A DNA stretch of 64,000 nucleotides. It comes from Vogesella alkaliphila (GTDB lineage: Bacteria; Pseudomonadota; Gammaproteobacteria; Burkholderiales; Chromobacteriaceae). The stretch covers positions 319,076-383,075 of the forward strand of contig NZ_BMYW01000002.1 of assembly GCF_014652475.1 (NCBI RefSeq), read 5' to 3'. Positions 47,862 to 56,763 of this stretch are shown here, piece after piece. The stretch's first letter is position 1; every line of letters begins with the position of its first letter. A program made the translations under genes and the position numbers. The notes beneath the pieces were generated by a model. The model made no database searches. It had not been told where the DNA came from and worked only from the letters and a program-made list of their open reading frames with translations.

Positions 47862-49129
47862 GTTCTTCGTCCGTAAATAATGGAATTAAAAAAATCAGCC
47901 ATAACAAATGCAAAGACGATAAAATTTAAGTATGCGAAGCCATATCCAGGTACTATGGGGGCCAAGATGGTCATGTATAATGCATATAAAATAACGGCCA
48001 TTTTTATAGATCCGACTCGGCCTGCGCCTGCAAATAGTATGGATAGTCCTACAAGAAATCCCAACAAAGTTGATAGGACCACAACTCCCACCCAAGAGAA
48101 ATCATAGAAAAATGCACCAGGAAGGCTGATAAATGCACCAACATCAGAAAAATATCCAGGTTCAAGAGGCTTATCTAGGATTCCCATATTATTAAGAATT
48201 ACGCTTATTGGAAAAAAAACATAACTTCCAGGTCTTTGGCTAATAGCAAATGCGATTTGCGACGTCCAGTTCCCATGGTACAAATATGCAAGAGCATAGA
48301 TTGGAAAATATAGAGATTCATTCACCCCTCCAATTTTATGGAAAAAATCAGTTTCTTTTCCATAAAGCATATCTATGCCAAGATAGGTAATGGTCTTTAA
48401 ATCAACGCCACCAATATCAGCACTCGATTGAATGATATATGCAACGTATCTAACTGCAATTACTAATATGATCAAGCCGCTAAGCCAAGCCCATCTGGAC
48501 CTCTTGACTATCCTGCTTTCAATTTCTTTCGGTGCGCGACGAACAACTCTGGCAATAATAAAAATCACTATTGCCAAAAGAATATTGCTTCGCCCACCAT
48601 TTAATGCAGCATGGCCAAATATGCCGACAAGGGATGATAGCATGACGAAATACCTCATGTTCTTTGTGACTTTATAGCCATGTGCAACACACAAGAAAAT
48701 TCCATAATAGGCTAGGTGCACTAATAAATTGCCAAGAATGCTGGAGAGAGAACCTCCGGTTGTATCTAGCCACTCATAGCGAGAGGCTCGCAATCCTTGT
48801 GTATAATCAATTCCTCGAATAAACACCCGATCATAAGACATCATCAAGATGCCACTCAAAGAGCCATAGGCTGCAAGCTTGAAATTTGCAACCATTTGTG
48901 CTCCTTCTATTTTTCGGCCAGGCTTTGGCTTAAAGCCAGTCAGAATCAAAATGCAAAGAACTGAGCCTAAAGTAACAAACAGAAGAAAAGTTGAATTAAG
49001 GAGAAGTATAAAATTTAATTCCTGAATTTTTGACACGGCGGGGATTGCGATCAACGACAAACCGGCGATGATAAATGAAAAAAACATCGTAAAAATGAAT
49101 TTACAATGTAGCTGCAAGGTTTTTGTCAT
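47846..49129 (-). CDS. wzy: Candidate O-unit polymerase Wzy
   Basis: A 427-residue integral membrane protein with about 11-12 hydrophobic segments and a larger loop in the second half (about 230-300), the general Wzy pattern. Wzy proteins share little sequence, so the call rests on topology, on the absence of another candidate and on position next to wzx. The ATG overlaps the wzx stop (ATGA). Codon use is AT-rich, unlike the flanking genes. It would polymerise lipid-linked units in the periplasm. Confidence 0.72.
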   Translation of the reverse strand: MTKTLQLHCKFIFTMFFSFIIAGLSLIAIPAVSKIQELNFILLLNSTFLLFVTLGSVLCILILTGFKPKPGRKIEGAQMVANFKLAAYGSLSGILMMSYDRVFIRGIDYTQGLRASRYEWLDTTGGSLSSILGNLLVHLAYYGIFLCVAHGYKVTKNMRYFVMLSSLVGIFGHAALNGGRSNILLAIVIFIIARVVRRAPKEIESRIVKRSRWAWLSGLIILVIAVRYVAYIIQSSADIGGVDLKTITYLGIDMLYGKETDFFHKIGGVNESLYFPIYALAYLYHGNWTSQIAFAISQRPGSYVFFPISVILNNMGILDKPLEPGYFSDVGAFISLPGAFFYDFSWVGVVVLSTLLGFLVGLSILFAGAGRVGSIKMAVILYALYMTILAPIVPGYGFAYLNFIVFAFVMADFFNSIIYGRRTCFLS

Positions 49130-50388
49130 TTTATTTCACCTGCCAGACTTTTATATCTGAAGGATAAACATGCTTGACAGGCTTTCTGCTTGGTAAACCA
49201 CTGGAAAAAATAAACAACGACTAGGGCCACGGGAACTGACATTTCTTCGATCCAGAAGCCAAGCCCAAAAACAATCAGAAAAAACAGTACTACGGAGATG
49301 AAATTAATCGTGGCAATCCAATTATCTCTCTTGAGTGCTGTAAGGGCATACTGTGGAATCATAGATAGTACTTTAAAAAAACTAGAAAGCAACACCAAAA
49401 AGAACATCATTTTTGAATTAAGGTAAACGGCTTTGCCTAGGTAACGAAATGCGAAAATGGTAAAGAATGCCGACAAAATAGAAAATGCAAAAAATGAGAG
49501 CACTGCCTGGGCTGACATTTTCTTATAAAGATTCTGAAAATCAAAAAAACGCACCTCAAAAACAGCCGCAACCAATTTAGGGTAATAAAATACAAATACA
49601 CCTGCTTCTACTAGGGAAATCATTGCATTTGCAACGCCGATGAAAACTACATAAGGGGCAACCTGTATAATTCCGCCAAAATAATTAACAAGAAATCTAT
49701 CGGCACTTAGCATAAGGACAACAAAAATTGTTGAAAAATAAAATAGAGAGGTTTTCTTTAACCCTTGCCTTATCCAGTCTTTGTCAATCTGAGCGCGTAG
49801 CGACAACCCTACTAAATCCCTAAGTTCATATAAGCCATAGCAGCAAGCTAAAAATCCGCCTAAGAGCCAAAATCCAAGTATGAAGTGAAGACTGTGGAAG
49901 GTTTTGGAATAAAAAAACAATGGGGCGGCCAAAACAAACCAGAATGCAGACTTAACAAAAAGAACAATAGAGGCGGACAAATTTCTAGATAGAGCCGTCA
50001 GCACTCTATATAGCTCCAGAGAAAAATGCTCAACTATCACCAACAAGAAAAAATAGAACAAATAATCGAAAGGAATAAGATTTAAAAAGAAAATTAACGA
50101 CAACAAGGGAAATGAGATAATATAAGACAAAAAGTATAGCATTATATTGTTTTTTAGAACAAACCCTCTGCGGTCGTTGCCTGAAACAATAAGCTCTCTA
50201 GAACTGTATACATGGAACTCCAACCCGACAAATCCAACTGCGTAGACAATAGCAGCGGAAATTAACCCATACAGGCCAACTTCGTTCTCCGTTAAAAACT
50301 TGGCTATAAAAAACAAAAAACCAAATTTGGAAGCAAGAGTTATGAATCTTGCAGTGATATTGACAAATCTGACGACCGTAATTTTCAC
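49126..50388 (-). CDS. wzx: O-unit flippase Wzx (MOP family)
   Basis: A 420-residue membrane protein with about 12 predicted helices and the layout of polysaccharide flippases. The start MKITVVRFVNITARFITLAS, the segment FLTENEVGLYGLISAA near residues 32-47 and the paired central and C-terminal helix bundles are typical. It overlaps the ptmA stop and the wzy start, which implies coupled translation. It is AT-rich. It would move undecaprenyl-PP-linked repeat units across the inner membrane. Confidence 0.82.
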   Translation of the reverse strand: MKITVVRFVNITARFITLASKFGFLFFIAKFLTENEVGLYGLISAAIVYAVGFVGLEFHVYSSRELIVSGNDRRGFVLKNNIMLYFLSYIISFPLLSLIFFLNLIPFDYLFYFFLLVIVEHFSLELYRVLTALSRNLSASIVLFVKSAFWFVLAAPLFFYSKTFHSLHFILGFWLLGGFLACCYGLYELRDLVGLSLRAQIDKDWIRQGLKKTSLFYFSTIFVVLMLSADRFLVNYFGGIIQVAPYVVFIGVANAMISLVEAGVFVFYYPKLVAAVFEVRFFDFQNLYKKMSAQAVLSFFAFSILSAFFTIFAFRYLGKAVYLNSKMMFFLVLLSSFFKVLSMIPQYALTALKRDNWIATINFISVVLFFLIVFGLGFWIEEMSVPVALVVVYFFQWFTKQKACQACLSFRYKSLAGEIK

Positions 50389-51146
50389 AGTAAAAAGCCA
50401 TCGTCAATGACTATGTTCTGCCCAGTGACATAGCGGGAACTATCGGAAAGCAAATAAATAATGCTCCCTAGCACTTCTGTTACATCTAGCATCCCCGTGC
50501 CGTGGGTTTGCGCCTTGTAGGCTGTTAGGAAAGGCTCGGGCTGATGGTCGAAAATGCCGCCAGGGCTTACAGTATTGACACGAAACCGGCTGTCGCAGAC
50601 ATAAGCGGCAGCGTATTTGCCCAAGTGAATGATAGCTGACTTGATGGCGGCATACTCTACCGGCATGGTCATTGGGGTGTTTGCGTAGATGTCAAATTTG
50701 GGAGCTACTACACCATAGATGGATGCAACATTTACCAGCGAGAATGGTCGCTGTTGTTGTCTGAAATAGGCTGCACTCTGCTGCATGAACAGGAAGGACG
50801 AGCCCAAGTGCAGCGACAGATTCTCATTGAAGCTCTCGGCAGTTACATCAAAGAAATGTGCACCGTACTGCTTGTTACGCGGATACGTGGTATTCACTGC
50901 ACCAGACAACCCCTCGCACTCAAGCAGAAGCTGCTTTACTTGTTCAGCATCGGTAATATCGCACTCACGCAAAAGTAGGCTAGGCTGGTTATTGTCGATG
51001 CCTTGAGGGTACAGGCGTTGCTGCATATGTGCCACGCTGATATCGGTAGCGATAACCGCAGCACCTGCTTTCAGCAGGGCGGGCACCAGGTGGCTGCCCA
51101 GTAAGCCACCCGCACCCATTACCAGAATTTTCTTGTTGAGCAACAT
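50385..51146 (-). CDS. ptmA: SDR oxidoreductase, PtmA-like
   Basis: A 253-residue short-chain dehydrogenase. The cofactor motif VMGAGGLLGSHLV (about 9-21), the catalytic Tyr-Lys as VEYAAIKSAIIHLGKYAA, and the C-terminal LSDSSRYVTGQNIVIDDG are clear. It matches the PtmA type encoded with legionaminic acid genes in Campylobacter, where it takes part in nonulosonate modification. Its exact reaction here is not known. It lies between legF and wzx. Confidence 0.78.
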   Translation of the reverse strand: MLLNKKILVMGAGGLLGSHLVPALLKAGAAVIATDISVAHMQQRLYPQGIDNNQPSLLLRECDITDAEQVKQLLLECEGLSGAVNTTYPRNKQYGAHFFDVTAESFNENLSLHLGSSFLFMQQSAAYFRQQQRPFSLVNVASIYGVVAPKFDIYANTPMTMPVEYAAIKSAIIHLGKYAAAYVCDSRFRVNTVSPGGIFDHQPEPFLTAYKAQTHGTGMLDVTEVLGSIIYLLSDSSRYVTGQNIVIDDGFLL

Positions 51147-51151
51147 GATGT

Positions 51152-51841
51152 TTATTCTCCGTAGGACAGCATGACTTCGGCTAGGCGAAAATCACAGATG
51201 TCGTCAATGTCCACCGCACGATGTTTAGGAACCTCTATTGCCACCACCTTGCCACTAAATAGGCCATACTGTTCCAGTACAAAGTGTGGTGTGGTGGCAT
51301 ATACCACGGTAGTAATGTCGAAAACGGTGGGCGCATCTTGTCTGCGCTGCACTTCTCCGGTCGGAGGAATAACTAATTCAACCTCGCCTTCGGCCGTAGC
51401 CTTTACCATATTGAAATAGGGGCTGCGCGAGGCAGGGGTGACGCTGATGCAGATATCTGCACCGGTTTGCCGCCGCTTCTTGATGGCTGTTTGCACGTCT
51501 TGCTCACTTCGCAGTGGGCTGGTGGCTGGCAAGCTAACAAAATCGTCAAACTCACCGTACCGTTCTTTTACCCAGTTAATGGCATGGCGCCAGGCAAACC
51601 ATTCTGGAGTGTCGTCCTGCGCCAGGTTATCAGGCCTGGGGATGACCGTTGCACCATACTCGACAGCAACGCTAGCAATATCTTTGTCATCGGTTGAAAC
51701 AAAAACTTGTGAAATTTCAGGTAACTGCTTCGCAACCTCTATCGAATAGGCAAGGAGGGGTTTGCCTGCCAGTAGCTTGATGTTTTTCCCCGGCAAACCT
51801 TTCGAGCCGCCGCGTGCAAAAATGAAGGCATGAATGGTCAT
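51152..51841 (-). CDS. legF: CMP-legionaminic acid synthetase (LegF/PtmB, NeuA family)
   Basis: A 229-residue cytidylyltransferase that activates the nonulosonate with CTP. The signature FIFARGGSKGLPGKNIKLLAGKPLLAYSI (about 7-35), FVSTDDKDIASVA, LPATSPLRSEQDV and the C-terminal VDIDDICDFRLAE are conserved in NeuA/LegF enzymes. ATGA overlap with the upstream oxidoreductase gene. The genetic context favours legionaminate over Neu5Ac. Confidence 0.88.
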   Translation of the reverse strand: MTIHAFIFARGGSKGLPGKNIKLLAGKPLLAYSIEVAKQLPEISQVFVSTDDKDIASVAVEYGATVIPRPDNLAQDDTPEWFAWRHAINWVKERYGEFDDFVSLPATSPLRSEQDVQTAIKKRRQTGADICISVTPASRSPYFNMVKATAEGEVELVIPPTGEVQRRQDAPTVFDITTVVYATTPHFVLEQYGLFSGKVVAIEVPKHRAVDIDDICDFRLAEVMLSYGE

Positions 51842-52827
51842 TGGACTTTCCCTTGTGTTGCCATTTTCTTTATCTGTTCTATCAGTTCTACAGTAGCCAA
51901 TGCCTCATCCAGCGTTATGCAGTTGTTGGGCTTGCCTGCTATGGCAGCCATAAAATCCTCCAACATGGCCAAATACATACCATTTTTGTCCCAACTTGGC
52001 TGGCTATAGCAGCTTACGGTACCATCCGCACTGTGACGGGTTACGCTATTAGCTATCAGGTCCCACTCCAGTCGGGCCTTGCTGCCGATGAAAGTGCAAC
52101 GGCGGCAAGCCTGCTTTTGCAAGAAATCCATATGCAGGGTGCTAATGGTTCCCCGAGTGTTTACCATCACCATATCGGCAATTTCTTCCACCTCCAGATC
52201 CAGCTCCCGTGAGTTGCGCAGCACAGCATGTAATACTTGTTGAGGGCCTAGTAACCATTGCAGGTAGTCCAGCTCATGGCTTAGCTCGAGTAAGACGCCG
52301 CCACCCAAGGCTTGTCGTGCCGAGACCGACTGTCTGAAGTCGGTGGTCGGGCGCCAATCAGGCAAAAACTGCCCTATCGTTATTAGAGCGTTATGAATGT
52401 GTCCAATATCACCTGCATCAAGTAGCTGCTTGGCGATAATCGTAGAGGGTAGATAACGCAGACAATAGGCAACAGCGACCATCGTGTTTGTTCTGCGGGC
52501 CAACTCTTGTAGGCGGGCTGCATCGCTGCTATCCGCTACAACCGGTTTTTCGATTAATACTGGAACTCCGGCGTTAATAAACGGCGCTGCATGCTGGTAG
52601 TGGTAGCTGGCAGGTGAAGCCACAATGGCAAATGCAGACGGTATGGCAAGCGCTGCGTCGATTGATGACGCCACCTTGTCGGCGTTGCAAACTGCTTCTT
52701 GTGGCTCGCGGCCACTTGCCGATACGGCAACAATTGTGCTTTCCGGAAAAAGCTGGCGCAGGTTACGCCGATGCCGGCGTGCAATATTTCCCAAGCCTAC
52801 AACAACGATGCAAATGTCACTTCTCAT
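51838..52827 (-). CDS. ptmF: Gfo/Idh/MocA oxidoreductase, PtmF-like
   Basis: A 329-residue NAD(P)-dependent sugar oxidoreductase. The Rossmann motif VVGLGNIARRHRRNL (about 9-23), the family EKP motif VPVLIEKPVVADSS (about 88-101) and the C-domain ARQALGGGVLLELSHELDYL are visible. The match to PtmF is by family and neighbourhood. It overlaps both neighbours by 4 bp (ptmE upstream, legF downstream), so the three are coupled. Confidence 0.78.
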   Translation of the reverse strand: MRSDICIVVVGLGNIARRHRRNLRQLFPESTIVAVSASGREPQEAVCNADKVASSIDAALAIPSAFAIVASPASYHYQHAAPFINAGVPVLIEKPVVADSSDAARLQELARRTNTMVAVAYCLRYLPSTIIAKQLLDAGDIGHIHNALITIGQFLPDWRPTTDFRQSVSARQALGGGVLLELSHELDYLQWLLGPQQVLHAVLRNSRELDLEVEEIADMVMVNTRGTISTLHMDFLQKQACRRCTFIGSKARLEWDLIANSVTRHSADGTVSCYSQPSWDKNGMYLAMLEDFMAAIAGKPNNCITLDEALATVELIEQIKKMATQGKVQ

Positions 52828-53879
52828 AATCCTAAGCCATAAATATCTGTCTGGGCTCGCCTGAAATCATCGATGTGGCCAATATCCAGCCAGTACTCGT
52901 GGATAGGGAACATCAAGACATCTTTATCTGCCTCCATTTGTTGCTCCAGTAAAGTCGGCATGTCAATGCGTTGGTGTGCTGGTACGGATTTGAACACATG
53001 GGGGCTCACAACGTAGATGCCAGCATTGACAAAGTAACGTTGAATCGGTTTTTCCACCATGCTGATGATACGGTGGCCATTTCCCTGGATGACACCATAA
53101 GGTATCTGATAGTCATACTCGCGCACGCACATAGTGGCTGCTGGCAAATGCTCACTATGAAAAGCTAAAAGACGATCAAAATCTACCGTGGTGAGTACAT
53201 CACCGTTAATCATGATCAGTGGCAGATCCGGCAGTGTCTTCGGTAACAAACCGAGCGCTCCGCCAGTACCCAACGGCTTTTCTTCATGCACATAAGTGAT
53301 GGTGACATTCCATTTGCTGCCATCGCCAAAGTGTTGGCGAATCTGCTCCGGCATGTAGTGGGTAGAAATATAAAAATCGGAAAAGCCGTGGCGAATAAAG
53401 CTTAGCAGCAGTGTTTCCAAAATGGGGCGATCCCCCACCTTTAACAAAGGCTTCGGACAATGGTCGGTGAGTGGCTTAAGCCTTGTGCCAAAACCTCCAG
53501 CCATCAGAAACACGGGATTGTCATAGCGGGATGGCTCAAGTGCATGCTCCCACGTTTCTAGTCCCAATAACGTGCCATTATCATCAACAATTGGGAGGGA
53601 GAGAACGCTTTTCTGCTGCATGAGTGCCAAGGCATGGGCGCGCCCCATGTCGGGACCAACAAGAACAGGTGTCCGGTTCATGACAAGATTCACTGGGGCT
53701 TCGAGACCAAGGCCCTTGAGAAGAGCCCGGCGGATGTCTCCATCCGTCACAATGCCAAGCAGCTTTTGCCATTCATCAACGACCAATGCAATGCGCAAAG
53801 CTTCTTCGTTGATGATGGCCAATGCTTCACGAAGCGTTTGGGTCGGGGACAGTCGAACTTTTTTCCAGTCTTTTTGCAC
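52824..53879 (-). CDS. ptmE: CBS-nucleotidyltransferase, PtmE-like
   Basis: A 351-residue fusion of a tandem CBS domain (about 1-115; VVDEWQKLLGIVTDGDIRRA) and a sugar-phosphate nucleotidyltransferase (about 120-345; LMAGGFGTRLKPLTDHCPKP, then VGDRPIL, GTGGALGLL, MINGDVLT, NAGIYVVSP). In Campylobacter PtmE makes GDP-GlcN, the entry point to a GDP-linked legionaminate pathway. The start is GTG with AAAGAG upstream. The CBS pair suggests control by an adenine nucleotide. Confidence 0.85.
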   Translation of the reverse strand: MQKDWKKVRLSPTQTLREALAIINEEALRIALVVDEWQKLLGIVTDGDIRRALLKGLGLEAPVNLVMNRTPVLVGPDMGRAHALALMQQKSVLSLPIVDDNGTLLGLETWEHALEPSRYDNPVFLMAGGFGTRLKPLTDHCPKPLLKVGDRPILETLLLSFIRHGFSDFYISTHYMPEQIRQHFGDGSKWNVTITYVHEEKPLGTGGALGLLPKTLPDLPLIMINGDVLTTVDFDRLLAFHSEHLPAATMCVREYDYQIPYGVIQGNGHRIISMVEKPIQRYFVNAGIYVVSPHVFKSVPAHQRIDMPTLLEQQMEADKDVLMFPIHEYWLDIGHIDDFRRAQTDIYGLGL

Positions 53880-53894
53880 TTGTTGCTCTTTCTT

Positions 53895-54542
53895 TCAGTG
53901 CGTTTTTACAAAGGGGCGCGCGCCATATACCGTAACGGCTTCTGCTACGTTTTTGTTGATGGTGACACCCGCACCAATAACAACATCATCACCAATATTG
54001 ATATTTTGAATTACTACAGCTCCAGTGCTGATATGCACACTGTTGCCAGTGTGAACTCCTCCACTGAGTACACTACCTGGCGCTAGATGGTTATGAGCAC
54101 CGATACAACAGTCATGTTCAACGACAGAAGCTGTATTGATGATGGTGTTTTCTGAGATATCTGTCCCTGCTTGTACTACAGCCTTGTGCAGCACCTGAAC
54201 GCCATCACCCAAATGCGCATAGGGAGAAATCACCGCGCTGTCAGCAATAACTTTTGCAAAGACATAGCCCTTGCAAACGAAGTCGCCATATAGCTTTTGG
54301 CGGTGGGTATTGCCAGGCAAGGAGCCAAGGCCATTTACCAGCTCGACCTCGTCGGGAGCACACTGTAGTACATCATCATTATCATGCCAGCGTGACAAGC
54401 CATCGAACACTGGTCGTAGTACGTCGTTGCCTGGGCTGATTATTGCCATAATGTCACGGCGCTGCTGCCTGAGAATGTCTACCAGCACCGCAGCATGGCC
54501 ACCCGCACCCAAAATAATCAGTGGTTTATTCAACGATGACAT
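53895..54542 (-). CDS. legH: Sugar N-acetyltransferase LegH (NeuD/PglD family)
   Basis: A 215-residue protein. An N-terminal Rossmann-like domain (LIILGAGGHAAVLVDIL) precedes a left-handed beta helix (about 95-210) with SVVEHDCCIGAHNHLAPGS, which carries the catalytic His, and GDDVVIGAGVTINKNV. In this context it would N-acetylate the 4-amino group made by LegC. A NeuD-type O-acetyltransferase is the alternative. It overlaps the end of legI by 17 bp. Confidence 0.82.
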   Translation of the reverse strand: MSSLNKPLIILGAGGHAAVLVDILRQQRRDIMAIISPGNDVLRPVFDGLSRWHDNDDVLQCAPDEVELVNGLGSLPGNTHRQKLYGDFVCKGYVFAKVIADSAVISPYAHLGDGVQVLHKAVVQAGTDISENTIINTASVVEHDCCIGAHNHLAPGSVLSGGVHTGNSVHISTGAVVIQNINIGDDVVIGAGVTINKNVAEAVTVYGARPFVKTH

Positions 54543-55599
54543 CGCCTTCCTGATAACTGCGTTGGGCTGCTTTGCCTAACAAACCCCAATAACGATAGGG
54601 ACTCGTACCTGTGCCGGGGCGCTTAATCTCCAGGTTTTCTGCGCAGAAAGGGTCACCTATCTGGATTTCCTTGGCCGCGACAAGACTCTTGCGTGCGATT
54701 TCTTTGTTCTTGATTTCGGACGGTTGGGGACCTTTACGGCCGTTGCCCAGTGCAAGGCCCACATCACGGATGGCTTGTACCATATCAGCCAGTTCCTGCG
54801 GTTCAAGCGATGCCTGGTGATCAGGTCCTTCCATGTTCCTATCTAGAGTGAAGTGCTTCTCGATGAGCATCGCGCCCCGAGCTACCGCAGCAATCGGCAC
54901 GCTGATACCGGCACTGTGATCGGAGTAACCCACTTGCAGTCCAAAAGCAGCCGCCATGGTGTCCATTGCTCGCAAGTTGATTTCGTGCAGCGGGGCCGGG
55001 TATTCGGTTGTGCAGTGCAGGAGTGTGACTTGGCTGGTCAGGGCCGCCTGGCCTTCTTCTGATGCATAGGCCCTAGCAAATGCGCTTTCTGACGGCTCGG
55101 CATCGCGAGGTGCAATCAGTCCGAATGCGATAACACCCAGCGCTGCTTCTACTTCGGCCAGTGTTGCCATGCCTGTTGAAACGATCAGCTTGCAGCCGGT
55201 ACGTGCATGAGCCAGCACAAATGGTGCATTGGTCAACTCGCCAGACGGGATTTTCAGTGTCGCAAGCTTCAGGTCTTCCACCAGAAAGATCAGGCTGTCG
55301 TTATCAAACGCCGTGGACAGAAATTCGATACCGAGCTGACGGCAATAGGCCAGCAGGCGGTGATGCGCTTCATAGGAGAGTTCCAGCCGGCTGAGCATGG
55401 CTAGTTGGCTTTCCGTCTTGCCGGTATTGTTTTGCTGATACTCGGCTTGGCGTGCAGTAGCGGTTACCAGCTTGCTTGCTTTAAAGGTCTGAAATTTGAT
55501 TATATCGGCACCGGCAGCATGAGCAGCCTTGACGAGTTCGAACGCCAGATCTTCATGGCCATTATGGTTTACTCCGGCTTCGGCAATTATCTGGGTCAT
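54526..55599 (-). CDS. legI: Legionaminic acid synthase LegI (NeuB family)
   Basis: A 357-residue enzyme that condenses a 6-deoxy-diacetamido-mannose with phosphoenolpyruvate. The TIM barrel (about 1-285) has IAEAGVNHNGHEDLAFELV, ADIIKFQTF, KIPSGELTNAPFV, GYSDHSAGISVPIAAVARGA and EKHFTLDRNMEGPDH. The C-terminal antifreeze-like SAF domain (about 295-355) closes the active site. ATGA overlap with legG upstream. Confidence 0.92.
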   Translation of the reverse strand: MTQIIAEAGVNHNGHEDLAFELVKAAHAAGADIIKFQTFKASKLVTATARQAEYQQNNTGKTESQLAMLSRLELSYEAHHRLLAYCRQLGIEFLSTAFDNDSLIFLVEDLKLATLKIPSGELTNAPFVLAHARTGCKLIVSTGMATLAEVEAALGVIAFGLIAPRDAEPSESAFARAYASEEGQAALTSQVTLLHCTTEYPAPLHEINLRAMDTMAAAFGLQVGYSDHSAGISVPIAAVARGAMLIEKHFTLDRNMEGPDHQASLEPQELADMVQAIRDVGLALGNGRKGPQPSEIKNKEIARKSLVAAKEIQIGDPFCAENLEIKRPGTGTSPYRYWGLLGKAAQRSYQEGDVIVE

Positions 55600-56759
55600 T
55601 GCGTGGCATCCTTGTTCAAATCATGGAATATTTTGACCACGTTAGTGGGCAGATTCTTAAGCAGGCTAATAATCCGGCCACTGGCATCCCCTTGTCCGTA
55701 GGGGTTGGCCACAGGCTTTCCTGCAAGTTTGGCGTGCATGCTTACGGCCGCCTTGATGGCGGTCTTGATTGCAAGGCGGTTGGCATCACAATGAATGACG
55801 CTGGCGGCTGCCAGCCGACCCTTTTGACGTTGTCCGATATCGACCGTCGGAACAGCAAATGCCGGGACTTCGATAATTCCACTGGAGGAGTTCCCAATCA
55901 CGGCTGTGGCATGTTTGACTGCGCTGAGGTAGCGAACCTGCCCAAGCGATGGCATTGCCAGGACATTTGACCGTCCGGCAGCATAGTCATTGAGCAGCGG
56001 AATGATCTTGCGGCCGCCATCGTCTGCATTGGGATAGGTCAGAATGACCTGGTGATCTGGAAAATCGTCCAAAGCGTCAAGCAGTGCCTGAAACGATGTC
56101 TCGACCGGCTCATCAGCCAGCGTCACAGGGTGGTATGTCACCAGGAAATAGGGCTTTTGCAGCGGGAAGCCCAATGCTTGTCCCAGTTCAGCGATATTCA
56201 GCAGTTTTGTTCTTCGCAGGTGGTCAAGACCAATTGCCCCAACGTTGTGCACCTGCCCGGGCGCTTCTCCCATTTGGATGACACGCTGTCTGTAAGGTTC
56301 TGCCGCAGTGCAATGCAGATGGCTGAGTTTGGTTATCGCGTGGCGGATGGCATCGTCGTAAGCACCTTCGGTAATTTCCCCCCCATGCAGGTGGACGACG
56401 GGGATGCGCATGATCATCGCAGTCTGTGCCGCAGCCAACGCTTCGAAGCGGTCTCCTAGCACAACCAGTGCTTCAGGCTGTAAACGCTGTAGAGCATCGG
56501 CAAGGCCCAGCACCCCCAGCCCCATGCTTTTGGCTACGCCTACCGAGGTATCGGAAGACAGCTGGATTTCCACCTTGGCATCGATATTGAATCCGTCTTC
56601 TTCGATTTGTTGGTATGTCAAACCAAATTCTGGGGACAGATGCATACCTGACACTATGAGCTGTAGCATCAGTTCATCATTTGTCTGGATGTCTTTCAGC
56701 AACCAGTACAGCAGGCCGTATTCGGCTCGGGTACCGGTAAAGACGGCGATTTTCTTCAC
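55596..56759 (-). CDS. legG: Hydrolysing UDP/GDP-sugar 2-epimerase LegG (NeuC family)
   Basis: A 387-residue GT-B-fold enzyme that releases the nucleotide and inverts C2. The start VFTGTRAEYGLLYWLL, LGDRFEALAAAQTAM, HLHGGEITEGAYDDAIRHAITK and IGNSSSGIIEVPAF are diagnostic of NeuC/LegG rather than WecB. The start is GTG with GGAG upstream. A G7 run encodes the HGGE codons near residue 122, a possible slippage point. Confidence 0.9.
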   Translation of the reverse strand: MKKIAVFTGTRAEYGLLYWLLKDIQTNDELMLQLIVSGMHLSPEFGLTYQQIEEDGFNIDAKVEIQLSSDTSVGVAKSMGLGVLGLADALQRLQPEALVVLGDRFEALAAAQTAMIMRIPVVHLHGGEITEGAYDDAIRHAITKLSHLHCTAAEPYRQRVIQMGEAPGQVHNVGAIGLDHLRRTKLLNIAELGQALGFPLQKPYFLVTYHPVTLADEPVETSFQALLDALDDFPDHQVILTYPNADDGGRKIIPLLNDYAAGRSNVLAMPSLGQVRYLSAVKHATAVIGNSSSGIIEVPAFAVPTVDIGQRQKGRLAAASVIHCDANRLAIKTAIKAAVSMHAKLAGKPVANPYGQGDASGRIISLLKNLPTNVVKIFHDLNKDATQ

Positions 56760-56763
56760 CGTG

